In this document: in pieces, positions 24,855 through 32,859 of the stretch | Numbering within the stretch: position 1 is the first letter of the stretch | How the letters are laid out: the number at the start of each line of letters is the position of its first letter | Source: Myxococcales bacterium | Lineage (GTDB): Bacteria; Myxococcota_A; Polyangia; Haliangiales; Haliangiaceae | Reading direction: 5' to 3' | Assembly (NCBI GenBank): GCA_016707895.1 | Contig: JADJGV010000002.1 | Span: 310,001-374,000 of the forward strand | DNA length: 64,000 nt | The notes under the pieces: model-generated | Told to the model about the DNA's origin: nothing | The model's input: only the letters and a program-made list of their open reading frames with translations | The model's database searches: none | Translations under genes and position numbers: made by a program

Positions 24855-26174
24855 ATGGGGAAGCGATCTGCGGTCGCGCTGTGCTTGGTCTGCGTCGCGT
24901 GCAGCGACGGCGGTGGCGCGATCATCGACGCGCGGATCGTCGATGGCAGCGCCGATGGCGTGGTCGCGGCCGACGCGGCGCTGATCGACGCCGCCGACCC
25001 CGACGCGGCCCTCGACGCACCGCTCGACGCCGCGGCCCTCGACGCGGCGCTGATCGACGCCGCCGACCTCGACGCGGCGCCCCTCGACGCGGCGCCACCG
25101 CTCGACGCGGCGCCACCGCTCGACGCCGCGCCACCGCTCGACGCCGGCCTGTGCGGCAACGGCACCGTCGACCCCGGCGAGACCTGCGACGGCGACTGCC
25201 CGACCACCTGCGCCGACGCGCTGATCTGCACCACCGACGCGCTGGTCGGCACGCCGGCCACCTGCGACGTCGCCTGCGTCCACGCCGGCACCGGCTGCGC
25301 CGCCGGCGACGGCTGCTGCTCGCCGGGCTGCGACAACGCCACCGACAGCGACTGTCCGTTCGTCATCGCGCCCTTCTACGACCCCGCCTACGACATCCGC
25401 GATCTCGGCAGCGCGCCCGGCGTCCCCACCAACTACGGCGGCCTGACGATCGTCCCGGGCGATCCGTCGACGCTGCTCATCGGTGGCGCCGCCAACGGCA
25501 GCGCCGGCGCGATCTACCGGCTCGGCGTGCAGCGCGACGTCGACGGCCACATCGTCGGGCTGACCGGCCCGGCCACGCTGGCCCGCGCCGGCGCCTACAA
25601 CGACGGCGGCGTGCTGTTCACCGACACCGGCGTGCTGATGCTCGCGCGCTACCCGACCAACGAGCTCGGCATGCAGCGCGCCGGCAGCACCGTCGACGAC
25701 AAGATCGTCGCGCTGACCCCGATCGGCATCCCGAGCTCGGTCGGCGGCCTGGCGGTCGTGCCCGCCGGCCACCCCGGCGCCGGGCGCTGGAAGTCGCTGT
25801 CGTATCCGTCGGGGCAGTGGTGCGAGTTCACGCTGACGCCCGACGCCACCGGCACCTACGACGTCTCGGCGCCGGTGCAGCGGCTGTCGCTGGTCGGCGG
25901 CCCCGAGGGCATCGCCTACGTGCCGCTCGGTTCGCCGCTGTTCGCCAACCCCAGCGTCATCATCTCCGAGTACCAGGGCGGCCGGGTCGTGACCTACGAG
26001 GTCGACGCGCTCGGCGATCCCATCGTCGCCACCCGCCGCGACCTGATCACCAGCCTGGCCGGCGCCGAGGGCGCCACCATCGATCCGGTGTCGGGCGACT
26101 TCTTGTTCTCGACCTTCGGCGGCGGCAACCGCGTGCTGGTCGTCCGCGGCTTCCAGGCGAACAAGCGCCGCTGA
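24855..26174 (+). CDS. large Asp-Ala-linker lipoprotein with propeller-like domain
   Basis: A 439-residue lipoprotein, Cys at residue 16 in the lipobox VCVAC. A long linker of DAADPDAALDAPLDAA-type repeats (residues about 35-95) is followed by a Cys-rich module (CGNGTVDPGETCDGDCPTTC...CCSPGC), like the DUF4215/MopE-type knots of myxobacterial surface proteins. The C-terminal 250 residues hold repeating strands (LLIGGAANGSAGAIYRLG, YNDGGVLFTDTGVLML, GGLAVVPAGHPGAGRW, FLFSTFGGGNRVLVV) that suggest a beta propeller. It probably projects from the cell surface. TAGCAT is 6 nt upstream (24843-24848). Confidence 0.72.
   Translation: MGKRSAVALCLVCVACSDGGGAIIDARIVDGSADGVVAADAALIDAADPDAALDAPLDAAALDAALIDAADLDAAPLDAAPPLDAAPPLDAAPPLDAGLCGNGTVDPGETCDGDCPTTCADALICTTDALVGTPATCDVACVHAGTGCAAGDGCCSPGCDNATDSDCPFVIAPFYDPAYDIRDLGSAPGVPTNYGGLTIVPGDPSTLLIGGAANGSAGAIYRLGVQRDVDGHIVGLTGPATLARAGAYNDGGVLFTDTGVLMLARYPTNELGMQRAGSTVDDKIVALTPIGIPSSVGGLAVVPAGHPGAGRWKSLSYPSGQWCEFTLTPDATGTYDVSAPVQRLSLVGGPEGIAYVPLGSPLFANPSVIISEYQGGRVVTYEVDALGDPIVATRRDLITSLAGAEGATIDPVSGDFLFSTFGGGNRVLVVRGFQANKRR
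25083..25145 (+). repeat. 18-bp tandem repeat coding LDAAPP
   Basis: CTCGACGCGGCGCCACCG occurs at 25083-25100 and 25101-25118, and a one-base variant at 25119-25136, followed by a partial copy. This makes the LDAAPP repeats in the linker of the lipoprotein. Such arrays can change length by slippage. Confidence 0.8.
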
Positions 26175-26202
26175 TCGCGCGCCGCCGCGGCGCCGCCCCG
26201 GC

Positions 26203-27033
26203 TCACCCCGGCCAGTTCGCGCAGTCCTCGACGATCGACGCGTCGAACTTCACCGACCACTGGAAGATGAAGCCGTTGTCGACGCCCCAGCGATCCTCGA
26301 CGCGCAGCGTCCAGTTGCCGTTGAGCGGGCAGCCGACGAACGCGCTCAGCGACTGCGACGACTGGTAGTCGCCCGCCGGCAGCTGCGAAGAGTTGTTGGC
26401 GTCGGCGTACGGGATCCAGGGCAGGTTCGCCGCGGTCGGCGTCCAGCAGTAGTCCCAGCCCACGCCCGGCACCGGCGCGCCCTCGTCGAAGTCGTTGGGC
26501 TGGCCGACGAACACCTCGCCGCCGGTGTGGCCGACGAAGTCCGACAGCATCACGCGGGTGCCGTTGGGACACTGCGCGTAGATGACCAGGTCGCGCATCC
26601 ACGAGTGCTCCATGTTCACGCACACGCCGAGCAGCTTGGAGACGTCGTTGAGGGTCTGGCCCTGGCTGAAGCCGGTGAAGTTGATCGAGTTCTCGAAGCC
26701 GGCGCACGGCTGGGTCTCGTCCTCGGGGCAGGCGCCGTCGGGCAGGTCGAGCGAGCCGGTCGCGGTCTCGAGCTGGCCGCAGTTCGGGTTCGAGCACGCG
26801 GGGTCCGCCGAGCAGTCCGCGTCGTCGCAGTCGCCGATGCTGTCGCAGTCGTCGTCGATGCCGTTGTTGCAGACCTCGGCGACCGGGTTCGCGCAGTTCG
26901 GGTTGTTGCCGCCGTCGGGGCCCGTGCCGTCGTCGTCGTCGTCGCCGCCGCCTGCCGCGGGCCCACAGGCCATGACCGCGACCGCGAACAGGGTTGCAGA
27001 GAGCTGGATGAGCGGAGCGCGGCTTGCCTTCAC
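26203..27033 (-). CDS. lipoprotein with MopE-like Cys module and P-domain-like C-terminus
   Basis: A 276-residue protein beginning at GTG. After a signal with Cys 23 (VAVMAC) comes an Asp/Gly-rich linker, then CNNGIDDDCDSIGDCDDADC, a Cys/Asp motif common in myxobacterial surface proteins and possibly calcium binding. From about residue 135 (CVNMEHSWMRDLVIYAQCPNGTRVMLSDF ... WDYCWTP ... GDYQSSQSLSAFVGCPLNGNWTLRVEDRWGVDNGFIFQWSVKF) it resembles the proprotein-convertase P domain, a beta sandwich. No protease domain is present. Likely a surface binding protein. Confidence 0.72.
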   Translation of the reverse strand: MKASRAPLIQLSATLFAVAVMACGPAAGGGDDDDDGTGPDGGNNPNCANPVAEVCNNGIDDDCDSIGDCDDADCSADPACSNPNCGQLETATGSLDLPDGACPEDETQPCAGFENSINFTGFSQGQTLNDVSKLLGVCVNMEHSWMRDLVIYAQCPNGTRVMLSDFVGHTGGEVFVGQPNDFDEGAPVPGVGWDYCWTPTAANLPWIPYADANNSSQLPAGDYQSSQSLSAFVGCPLNGNWTLRVEDRWGVDNGFIFQWSVKFDASIVEDCANWPG

Positions 27034-27140
27034 GTGGGCCTCGGTAGGGTGAATGGGGCCGCGATGTCATCACAAAGGTCCGAATCTGCCTACCCCAAAT
27101 GTAGGCCTCCCACGGCGCACCGCGTCGAACCCGGTCGACG

Positions 27141-27632
27141 TCACGCCGCGCGTGGCGGCGTGGCCGGCGGCGCCGCCCGGATCCCCGCGATCATCAGCGC
27201 GCCGACGCCCATCACCACCCAGGCGTCGGCGACGTTCCACACCGGCCAGCGGTGCACGTGGATGAAGTCGACGACGTAGCCGCGCGCCAGGCGGTCGGCC
27301 AGGTTGCCGAGCGCGCCGGCCAGCACGAGCACGTAGCCGGCGACCTCGAGCGTGACCTGCCCGCGGCGCCGCCACAGCGCCCGACCCAGCAGGCCGAGCG
27401 CGACCAGCCCGCCGAGGACGATCACCGCGGTGCGCCCGGGCGCCGGCAGCACCCGCTCGAGGTTGAACGCGATGCCGTGGTTCTGGTGGTAGGCGAGGTC
27501 GACGCCGCGCACCACCGGGGTCGGGGCCTCGCCGCGCAGCTCGCGCTCGGCGCCCAGCTTGGTGGCGTGGTCGCAGCCGACCAGCAGCGTCAGGGCCAGG
27601 ACCACGAGCCAGGACCAGCAGCGGGACCGCAT
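27141..27632 (-). CDS. lspA: lipoprotein signal peptidase (SPase II)
   Basis: A 163-residue inner-membrane aspartic protease. GNLADRLARGYVVDFIHVH and NVADAW hold the two catalytic Asp residues (122 and 136). Transmembrane segments at about 6-20, 68-84, 95-112 and 136-151 give the four-span layout. It removes signal peptides from prolipoproteins after diacylglyceryl modification, which suits a region so rich in lipoproteins. The ATG at 27632 was preferred; another ATG 42 nt upstream would only add a non-hydrophobic lead. It is next to the GTG-initiated P-domain lipoprotein and divergent from the CocE-like gene. Confidence 0.9.
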   Translation of the reverse strand: MRSRCWSWLVVLALTLLVGCDHATKLGAERELRGEAPTPVVRGVDLAYHQNHGIAFNLERVLPAPGRTAVIVLGGLVALGLLGRALWRRRGQVTLEVAGYVLVLAGALGNLADRLARGYVVDFIHVHRWPVWNVADAWVVMGVGALMIAGIRAAPPATPPRAA

Positions 27633-27750
27633 GCCTCGGGAACCGGTCGCGCCGCCGGCGCGATTCCCGGCCATCGCGCGCCAGCCATTACCGGCCGTCG
27701 TGACGAACGCGTGACCAACGGCGGGAGCCCCTGTGCGATGCTTCGCCTCC

Positions 27751-30015
27751 ATGCGTCCCTTGCGGTCGTTGCTAGCCACGTGCCTGGTCACCTCGCTCGC
27801 CCTCGCCGCCTGCGGCGACGACGAGAAGCCGCCGTTCGACGTGCGGTCGTCGGTCGAGCAGCTCCACGTCACCCACGCGCCGCCGGCCACCGAGCTGGCG
27901 GTGTTCGATCACACCGGCGCCCAGGTCGCCGTCGGCACCACCGACGCGCTCGGCAGCCTGATCTTCCGCAAGCTGCCGCCCGGCGAGGGCTACGTCATCA
28001 AGACCACCACCGCGACGCCCGCGCTGGCGACCCGCGCGCTCGACGTGCTGTCGCTCGAGGGCAGCGCCAAGCCGCAGTCGTTCTACAGCGGCCAGAAGCT
28101 GACCAAGGGCTACCAGTACATCACCACCCGCGACGGCACGACGCTGTCGGCGTACATCACGTTCCCGGCCGGCCCGCCGCCGTACCCGACGGTGGTCAGC
28201 TACTCGGGCTACGAGCCGTCCAAGCCGGGCGAGCCGATCGGCGACGGCTCGCTGGCCGGGCTGTGCGACGGCCTGCCGGTGATCTGCGACGCGCCCAACG
28301 ATCCGTCGTCGCTGATCTCGGGCCTGTTCCAGTACGCGACCGTCAACGTCAACATCCGCGGCACCGGCTGCTCGGGCGGCGCGTTCGACTTCTTCGAGAC
28401 GATGCAGCTGCTCGACGGCTACGACGTGATCGAGGCCGTCGCGGCCCAGGACTGGGTGATGAACGGCAAGGTCGGCATGGTCGGCCTGTCGTACCCCGGC
28501 ATCACCCAGCTGTTCACCGCCTCGACCCAGCCGCCGCACCTGGCGGCGATCGCGCCGCTGTCGGTGATCGGCGCCGCCAACACCACGATGCTGCCCGGCG
28601 GCATCCTCAACGATGGCTTCGCGACCGCGTGGATCACCAACGTGATCTCGAAGGCCAAGCCCTACGGCCAGGGCTGGGAGCAGAGCCAGGTCGACAAGGG
28701 CGACACGGTGTGCGCCGAGAACCAGCTCCTGCACGGCCAGTACATCGACAACGTCGAGCAGGCGCGCCAGGTCCGCTACTACGTGCCGGCCGAGCACGAC
28801 CGCTACAACATCGCCACCTTCGCCGACAAGATCACGGTGCCGGTGTTCCTGTCGGCGGCGTGGCAGGACGAGCAGACCGGGCCGTTCTTCTTCACGATGC
28901 TCGACAAGTTCGTCAACTCGCCGGCGGTGCGGATGAACACGTACAACGGCGTGCACATCGACGCCTACCAGCCCCAGGTCCTCGAGGAGTGGTACACGTT
29001 CCTCGAGCTGTTCGTCGCGCAGCGCGTGCCGATCGACCGCCCGGTGTCGCGCGGCATCGCCCCGCAGCTCTACGATCAGGTGTTCGGGGTCCAGGACCTC
29101 GTCGTCGACGCCAGCCGGTTCAGCGGCGAGGCGAGCTACGAGGCCGCGGTGGCGCGGTGGAAGGCCGAGCCCAAGCTGCGCGCGCTGTTCGAGAGCGGCG
29201 CCGGCGGCCTGACCATCGGCGAGCCGGTGCCGACCTTCGAGCACTCGTTCACCGCGTGGCCGGCGCCGGGCACCACCGCGCTGCGGCTGTACGCCCAGCC
29301 CGACGGCTCGCTCGCCGCGACCGCGCCGACCGCGACCAGCGCGGCGTCGTCGTACACCTTCGATCCCGAGGCGGGCCGCAAGAGCATCCTGGCGCCGGGC
29401 GGCAACGTCTGGGACCTGCTGCCCGACTACACCTGGCCGCAGCCGGCCGCGGGCTCGGCGGTGGTGTTCGACAGCGCGCCGCTGGCCGCCGACACGGTCA
29501 TGTACGGCACCGCGTCGGTCGACCTGTGGCTGCGGTCGCCGGTCGACGACGCCGACCTCGAGGTCAACCTCACCGAGATCCGCCCCGACGGCCAGGAGGT
29601 CTACGTGCAGTCGGGCTGGATCCGCGCCAGCCTGCGCGGCAGCGCCCCGACCGCCACCGAGCTCGATCCGGCGCCGGCCTACACCGAGGCGCTGGCCGCG
29701 CCGCTGGTGCCGGGCACCTGGACCCAGGTCCGCGTCGGCACCGCCGGCATCCAGCACGCGTTCCGCGCCGGCTCGCGCGTCCGCGTCATGATCGACACCC
29801 CCGGCGGCAGCCGCGCCGAGTGGTTCTTCGCCAACAAGCCGTGGCCGACCCCGCCGCGCTACGACATCGGCCACGACGCCGCGCACCCGTCGAGCGTCGC
29901 GCTGCCGGTGGTCAGCGGCATCACCGTGCCGCCGACGCTGCCGCCGTGCCCGTCGATGCGCGGCCAGCAGTGCCGCACCTACGCGCCGTACGCCAACACG
30001 CCCGCGACGCCGTGA
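27751..30015 (+). CDS. CocE/NonD family hydrolase, exported lipoprotein
   Basis: A 754-residue lipoprotein (lipobox LAAC, Cys 21). An unusual N-terminal segment of about 100 residues comes before the alpha/beta hydrolase core. VNVNIRGTGCSGGAFDFF and the nucleophile elbow GLSYPG (Ser 247) fit the CocE/NonD (Xaa-Pro dipeptidyl-peptidase S15) family, and the C-terminal beta domain (VMYGTASVDLWLRS, DADLEVNLTEIRPDGQEVYVQSGW) is that family's jelly roll. It hydrolyses ester or peptide bonds in the periplasm or at the surface; the substrate is not known. The next gene overlaps its stop by GTGA. Confidence 0.87.
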   Translation: MRPLRSLLATCLVTSLALAACGDDEKPPFDVRSSVEQLHVTHAPPATELAVFDHTGAQVAVGTTDALGSLIFRKLPPGEGYVIKTTTATPALATRALDVLSLEGSAKPQSFYSGQKLTKGYQYITTRDGTTLSAYITFPAGPPPYPTVVSYSGYEPSKPGEPIGDGSLAGLCDGLPVICDAPNDPSSLISGLFQYATVNVNIRGTGCSGGAFDFFETMQLLDGYDVIEAVAAQDWVMNGKVGMVGLSYPGITQLFTASTQPPHLAAIAPLSVIGAANTTMLPGGILNDGFATAWITNVISKAKPYGQGWEQSQVDKGDTVCAENQLLHGQYIDNVEQARQVRYYVPAEHDRYNIATFADKITVPVFLSAAWQDEQTGPFFFTMLDKFVNSPAVRMNTYNGVHIDAYQPQVLEEWYTFLELFVAQRVPIDRPVSRGIAPQLYDQVFGVQDLVVDASRFSGEASYEAAVARWKAEPKLRALFESGAGGLTIGEPVPTFEHSFTAWPAPGTTALRLYAQPDGSLAATAPTATSAASSYTFDPEAGRKSILAPGGNVWDLLPDYTWPQPAAGSAVVFDSAPLAADTVMYGTASVDLWLRSPVDDADLEVNLTEIRPDGQEVYVQSGWIRASLRGSAPTATELDPAPAYTEALAAPLVPGTWTQVRVGTAGIQHAFRAGSRVRVMIDTPGGSRAEWFFANKPWPTPPRYDIGHDAAHPSSVALPVVSGITVPPTLPPCPSMRGQQCRTYAPYANTPATP

Positions 30016-30614
30016 CGAGCGACGAGCTGGCCACGTACCTGGCGCAAGAGCTCGCCGAGCTGCGCGCCGAGCTGCGCCGGGCCATGGCCTCGGCCGAGCG
30101 CGCCGAGCGGGTCGCGGTCGAGGTGGCGGCGTCGGTCGACACGCTGACCGAGATCCTGCGCACCCGCGGCCAGCTCGGCCCTGGGCACCTGCGGCTGCTG
30201 GAGCGGATCCGCAAGCACGTGCAGGTGACGGTCGCGCCGCCGCTGCGCCTCGAGTCGATGCCCGACAAGTACGCGATCGAGTCGACGCCGATCGACTGCG
30301 CCAGCCGCATCCACCTGTGCCACGGGCGGTGCTGCGCGTACTCGATCTCGCTTTCCGAGCAGGACCTGCGCGAGGGCGAGCTCGAGTGGCGCATCGACGA
30401 GCCGTACTACTTGCCGCATGGCCCCGAGGGCTACTGTAGCTACCAGGACCGCAGCGACGGCGGCTGCCGGGCCTACCAGCACCGGCCCGGGCAGTGCCGG
30501 CAGTACGACTGCCGCGAGGACGCCAACATCTGGATCGACTTCGAGGCCGGCGTCGCCGCGCCGCTGCGCCCCGGGCTGGTGCCGATCCGGCCGCGCCCGG
30601 CGCGTCAGGATTGA
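30012..30614 (+). CDS. YkgJ-like cysteine-cluster protein
   Basis: A 200-residue soluble protein starting with GTG within the hydrolase stop (GTGA overlap), so probably translationally coupled. An N-terminal helical segment of about 80 residues with coiled-coil character (LATYLAQELAELRAELRRAM) is followed by the Cys cluster: Cys 96, 103, 107, 108, 142, 152, 162 and 167. The first part, CHGRCC, is like the zinc- or iron-chelating YkgJ/CxxCxxCC family. Function is unproven; a Fe-S or Zn structural role is likely. Confidence 0.72.
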   Translation: MTSDELATYLAQELAELRAELRRAMASAERAERVAVEVAASVDTLTEILRTRGQLGPGHLRLLERIRKHVQVTVAPPLRLESMPDKYAIESTPIDCASRIHLCHGRCCAYSISLSEQDLREGELEWRIDEPYYLPHGPEGYCSYQDRSDGGCRAYQHRPGQCRQYDCREDANIWIDFEAGVAAPLRPGLVPIRPRPARQD

Positions 30615-30620
30615 CCCGGC

Positions 30621-30638
30621 CGGGACCTGCGGGTCCCG
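30621..30638. terminator. hairpin after the cysteine-cluster gene
   Basis: CGGGACC and GGTCCCG pair around a short TGCG loop, 6 nt after the stop at 30614. It has no T run; a weak or Rho-assisted terminator is likely. Confidence 0.4.
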
Positions 30639-30669
30639 GTGGCCGATGGTGTTCCCGCTAGTTGCGCCC

Positions 30670-30684
30670 GGCACAGCGGTTGCT
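30670..30684 (+). promoter_or_regulatory. putative sigma-54 promoter (-24/-12)
   Basis: GGCACAGCGGTTGCT fits the -24/-12 consensus: GG at 30670-30671 and GC at 30682-30683 with the required 10-nt gap. It lies about 80 nt upstream of the lipoprotein start at 30765. Sigma-54 control would need an enhancer-binding activator; none is adjacent. Confidence 0.45.
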
Positions 30685-30764
30685 GATGCTAGGTGAGGGG
30701 GCCGATCGTGCGTCCGCGGCGCCCACCACCTAACCCTGGACGCGCTTCTCGGGTCGGAGCCAGC

Positions 30765-31217
30765 ATGACCATCGTTCGTTCCTTCGTCCTCGCCGGACTC
30801 GCCCTCTCGCTCACCGCCTGCGTCGTGCGCACCCGCCCGGCCGGGCCGCGCGCCGCCGAGCGCCGCAACGACGTCCACGACGCCCGCGTCGAGGCCATGA
30901 CCGGTTGGGACAAGCTCGGTGAGCGCTGGATCCACGGCGGCGTCGATCGCGACGTCATCCCCGTCGGGCGCGACGACGGCCGCTTCACCAAGATCAAGCT
31001 CAAGGCCGAGCACAGCGCGCTCGAGCTGTTCGACGTGCAGGTGGTGTTCGCTGACGGCACCGCCTTCTCGCCCGGCACCCGCCTGGTGTTCGGCCAGGGC
31101 TCGTGGAGCCGCGACATCGATCTGCCCGGCGGTGGCCGCGCGATCCGCCGCGTCGAGTTCCGCTACGGCAACCTGCCGGGCGGCGGCAAGGCGCAGCTCG
31201 AGCTGTGGGCGCGCTGA
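30765..31217 (+). CDS. small lipoprotein with a conserved beta-rich domain
   Basis: A 150-residue lipoprotein (lipobox LTAC, Cys 19). The mature part has GWDKLGERWIHGGVDRDVIPVGRDDGRFTKIKLK, then LELFDVQVVFADG and FGQGSWSRDIDLPGGGRAIRRVEFRYG, repeated strands of a beta sandwich similar to the DUF2541 proteins of enterobacteria. Function unknown. A sigma-54-like site and a hairpin lie in the 150-nt upstream gap. Confidence 0.6.
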   Translation: MTIVRSFVLAGLALSLTACVVRTRPAGPRAAERRNDVHDARVEAMTGWDKLGERWIHGGVDRDVIPVGRDDGRFTKIKLKAEHSALELFDVQVVFADGTAFSPGTRLVFGQGSWSRDIDLPGGGRAIRRVEFRYGNLPGGGKAQLELWAR

Positions 31218-31224
31218 TCGCGGC

Positions 31225-31230
31225 TACAAT
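31225..31230 (+). promoter_or_regulatory. TACAAT -10-like box, leaderless arrangement
   Basis: TACAAT ends 9 nt before the GTG at 31240; it lies between two plus-strand genes and may let the second gene be expressed alone. Confidence 0.45.
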
Positions 31231-31239
31231 CGCGGCGTC

Positions 31240-32211
31240 GTGAAGAAGCCCCGCGCCGCGCCGCGGCCCACCGTCGACGCCCGGCTGGCGCAGCTCGCGG
31301 CCATGGAGCGCGGCGAGGCGCCGGTCGACCCAACGGTCGCGCGCGACGCGCTGGGCGGCAAGGTCGGGATCGTCGTGGCCGCGGCGGCGCGGCTGATCGG
31401 CGCCGGGGGGCTCGACGCGCTGATCGACGGTCTGGCGCCGGCGTTCGCGCGCCTGGTCGATGACGGCGTCGCACGCGATCCTGGCTGCCGCGGCAAGATC
31501 GCGATCGCCCGCGCGCTCGAGCAGCTCGATCGCTGGGACGACGCCGTGTTCCCGGTCGGCGTGCGGTTGGTCCAGGCCGAGCCGGTGTGGGGCGGGCGCG
31601 AGGACTCTGGCGCCGAGCTGCGCGCGGTGTGCGCCATGGCGTACGCCCACGCCTACCGCCCCGACGCGCTCGACGTGCTGGCCGATCTGCTCGCTGATCC
31701 CGAGCGCATGGCGCGGGTCGGCGCCGCCACCGCGCTCGGCGACGCCGGGCACGCCGACGCGACCGCGCTGCTCCGCTACAAGGTGCGCGTCGGCGATCCC
31801 GAGCCCGAGGTGATCGCCGCCTGCCTGGGTTCGTTGCTGACGCTGGCGCCCGAGCGGTCGTTGCCGCTGGTGGCCGGGCTGCTCGACGAGCGCGACGACG
31901 ATCGCGCCGCCGCCGCGGCGCTGGCGCTGGGCGAGAGCAAGCGCCCGAGCGCCGTGCCGCTGCTGATCGGCTGGTGCGAGCGCACGACGGCCGCGCTGCG
32001 CGCGCGGGTCGGCTACGTCGCGCTGGCGATGCTGCGCGACGCGGCGGCGGTCGATCACCTGCTCGCGGTGGTGGCGACCGCCGGCAAGGCCGACGCGTTC
32101 GCGGCGATCGCCGCGCTGACGCCCTACGCCGCCGACGCGCGGCTGGCCGAGCGCCTGCGGGCCCACGCCGCGCAGCACCGCGATCCCGCGGTGCGCGCCG
32201 CCGCACCGTGA
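31240..32211 (+). CDS. HEAT-repeat protein
   Basis: A 323-residue soluble protein starting at GTG. From about residue 140 it has repeated helical pairs: DALDVLADLLADPERMARVGAATALGDAGHADATALL, then EVIAACLGSLLTLAPERSLPLVAGLLDERDDDRAAAAALALGE, a HEAT-like solenoid. The N-terminal part (MERGEAPVDPTVARDALGGKVGIVVAAAARL) is also helical. HEAT proteins act as binding scaffolds; no partner is evident. TACAAT is 9 nt upstream (31225-31230). Confidence 0.72.
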   Translation: MKKPRAAPRPTVDARLAQLAAMERGEAPVDPTVARDALGGKVGIVVAAAARLIGAGGLDALIDGLAPAFARLVDDGVARDPGCRGKIAIARALEQLDRWDDAVFPVGVRLVQAEPVWGGREDSGAELRAVCAMAYAHAYRPDALDVLADLLADPERMARVGAATALGDAGHADATALLRYKVRVGDPEPEVIAACLGSLLTLAPERSLPLVAGLLDERDDDRAAAAALALGESKRPSAVPLLIGWCERTTAALRARVGYVALAMLRDAAAVDHLLAVVATAGKADAFAAIAALTPYAADARLAERLRAHAAQHRDPAVRAAAP

Positions 32212-32259
32212 GCTGGCATCGAACTTGATCTACCCGCGGCATCTCAACCGAGGTGCCGC

Positions 32260-32859
32260 ATGTCCCCCGTCTACTTCCTCCGTCGTTCCTCCCACTTGTC
32301 CATCGCGCTCGGCGCGAGCCTGGTCGCCGTCGTTGCCACGCTGGCACTGGCCCCGTCGCGCGTGCGCCTCGCTGACGCGCGCGTCGTGGATGTGCCCGCG
32401 GTCGCCAGCCCCGCGTCGAGCGCCGCGCGCTGCGCCGGGTTGCCGCCGGCCGCGGCGCCGGTCCCGCCGGCCGCGCCACCGCTCGTCGCCGGCTGGGTCG
32501 GCTGGCCCGCGCTGGCTGGCATCACGCGCGTTGACGCCACGCACTTCACGCTGGCCCGCGACCTGATCGATCGCGCGCTCGCCGGTCCGGCGCAGCTGAT
32601 CGGCGCGGCGCGCATCATGCCGTCGATCGCCGACGGCCAGCCGGTCGGCTTCAAGCTGTACGCGATGCGGCCCGGCTCGCCGCTCGCGGCGCTGGGCCTG
32701 GCCAACGGCGACACGCTGCGGGCGATCAACGGGATCGCGCTGACGTCACCGGACCGCGCGCTCGAGGCCTACACGCGCCTGCGCGCCGCCGATCGCCTCA
32801 CGCTCGAGCTCACGCGCCGCGGCCAGCCGCTGACGCTGACCTACCAGATCGTCGACTGA
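32260..32859 (+). CDS. GspC-like PDZ protein, orphan
   Basis: A 199-residue protein with one N-terminal membrane span (LSIALGASLVAVVATLALAP), a Pro/Ala-rich linker, and a segment from about residue 105 that is typical of the C-terminal homology and PDZ region of the type II secretion protein GspC: ARIMPSIADGQPVGFKLYAMRPGSPLAALGLANGDTLRAINGIALTSPDRALEAYTRLR. GspC anchors the inner-membrane platform to the secretin. No other gsp gene lies nearby. Its 3' end overlaps the oppositely transcribed regulator by 50 bp. Confidence 0.78.
   Translation: MSPVYFLRRSSHLSIALGASLVAVVATLALAPSRVRLADARVVDVPAVASPASSAARCAGLPPAAAPVPPAAPPLVAGWVGWPALAGITRVDATHFTLARDLIDRALAGPAQLIGAARIMPSIADGQPVGFKLYAMRPGSPLAALGLANGDTLRAINGIALTSPDRALEAYTRLRAADRLTLELTRRGQPLTLTYQIVD

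Noticed and set aside
27772..29886. Long minus-strand frame opposite the CocE-like hydrolase
   Set aside because: No domain, Arg/Gly/Val-rich composition typical of antisense frames; the plus-strand frame has signal peptide and catalytic Ser.
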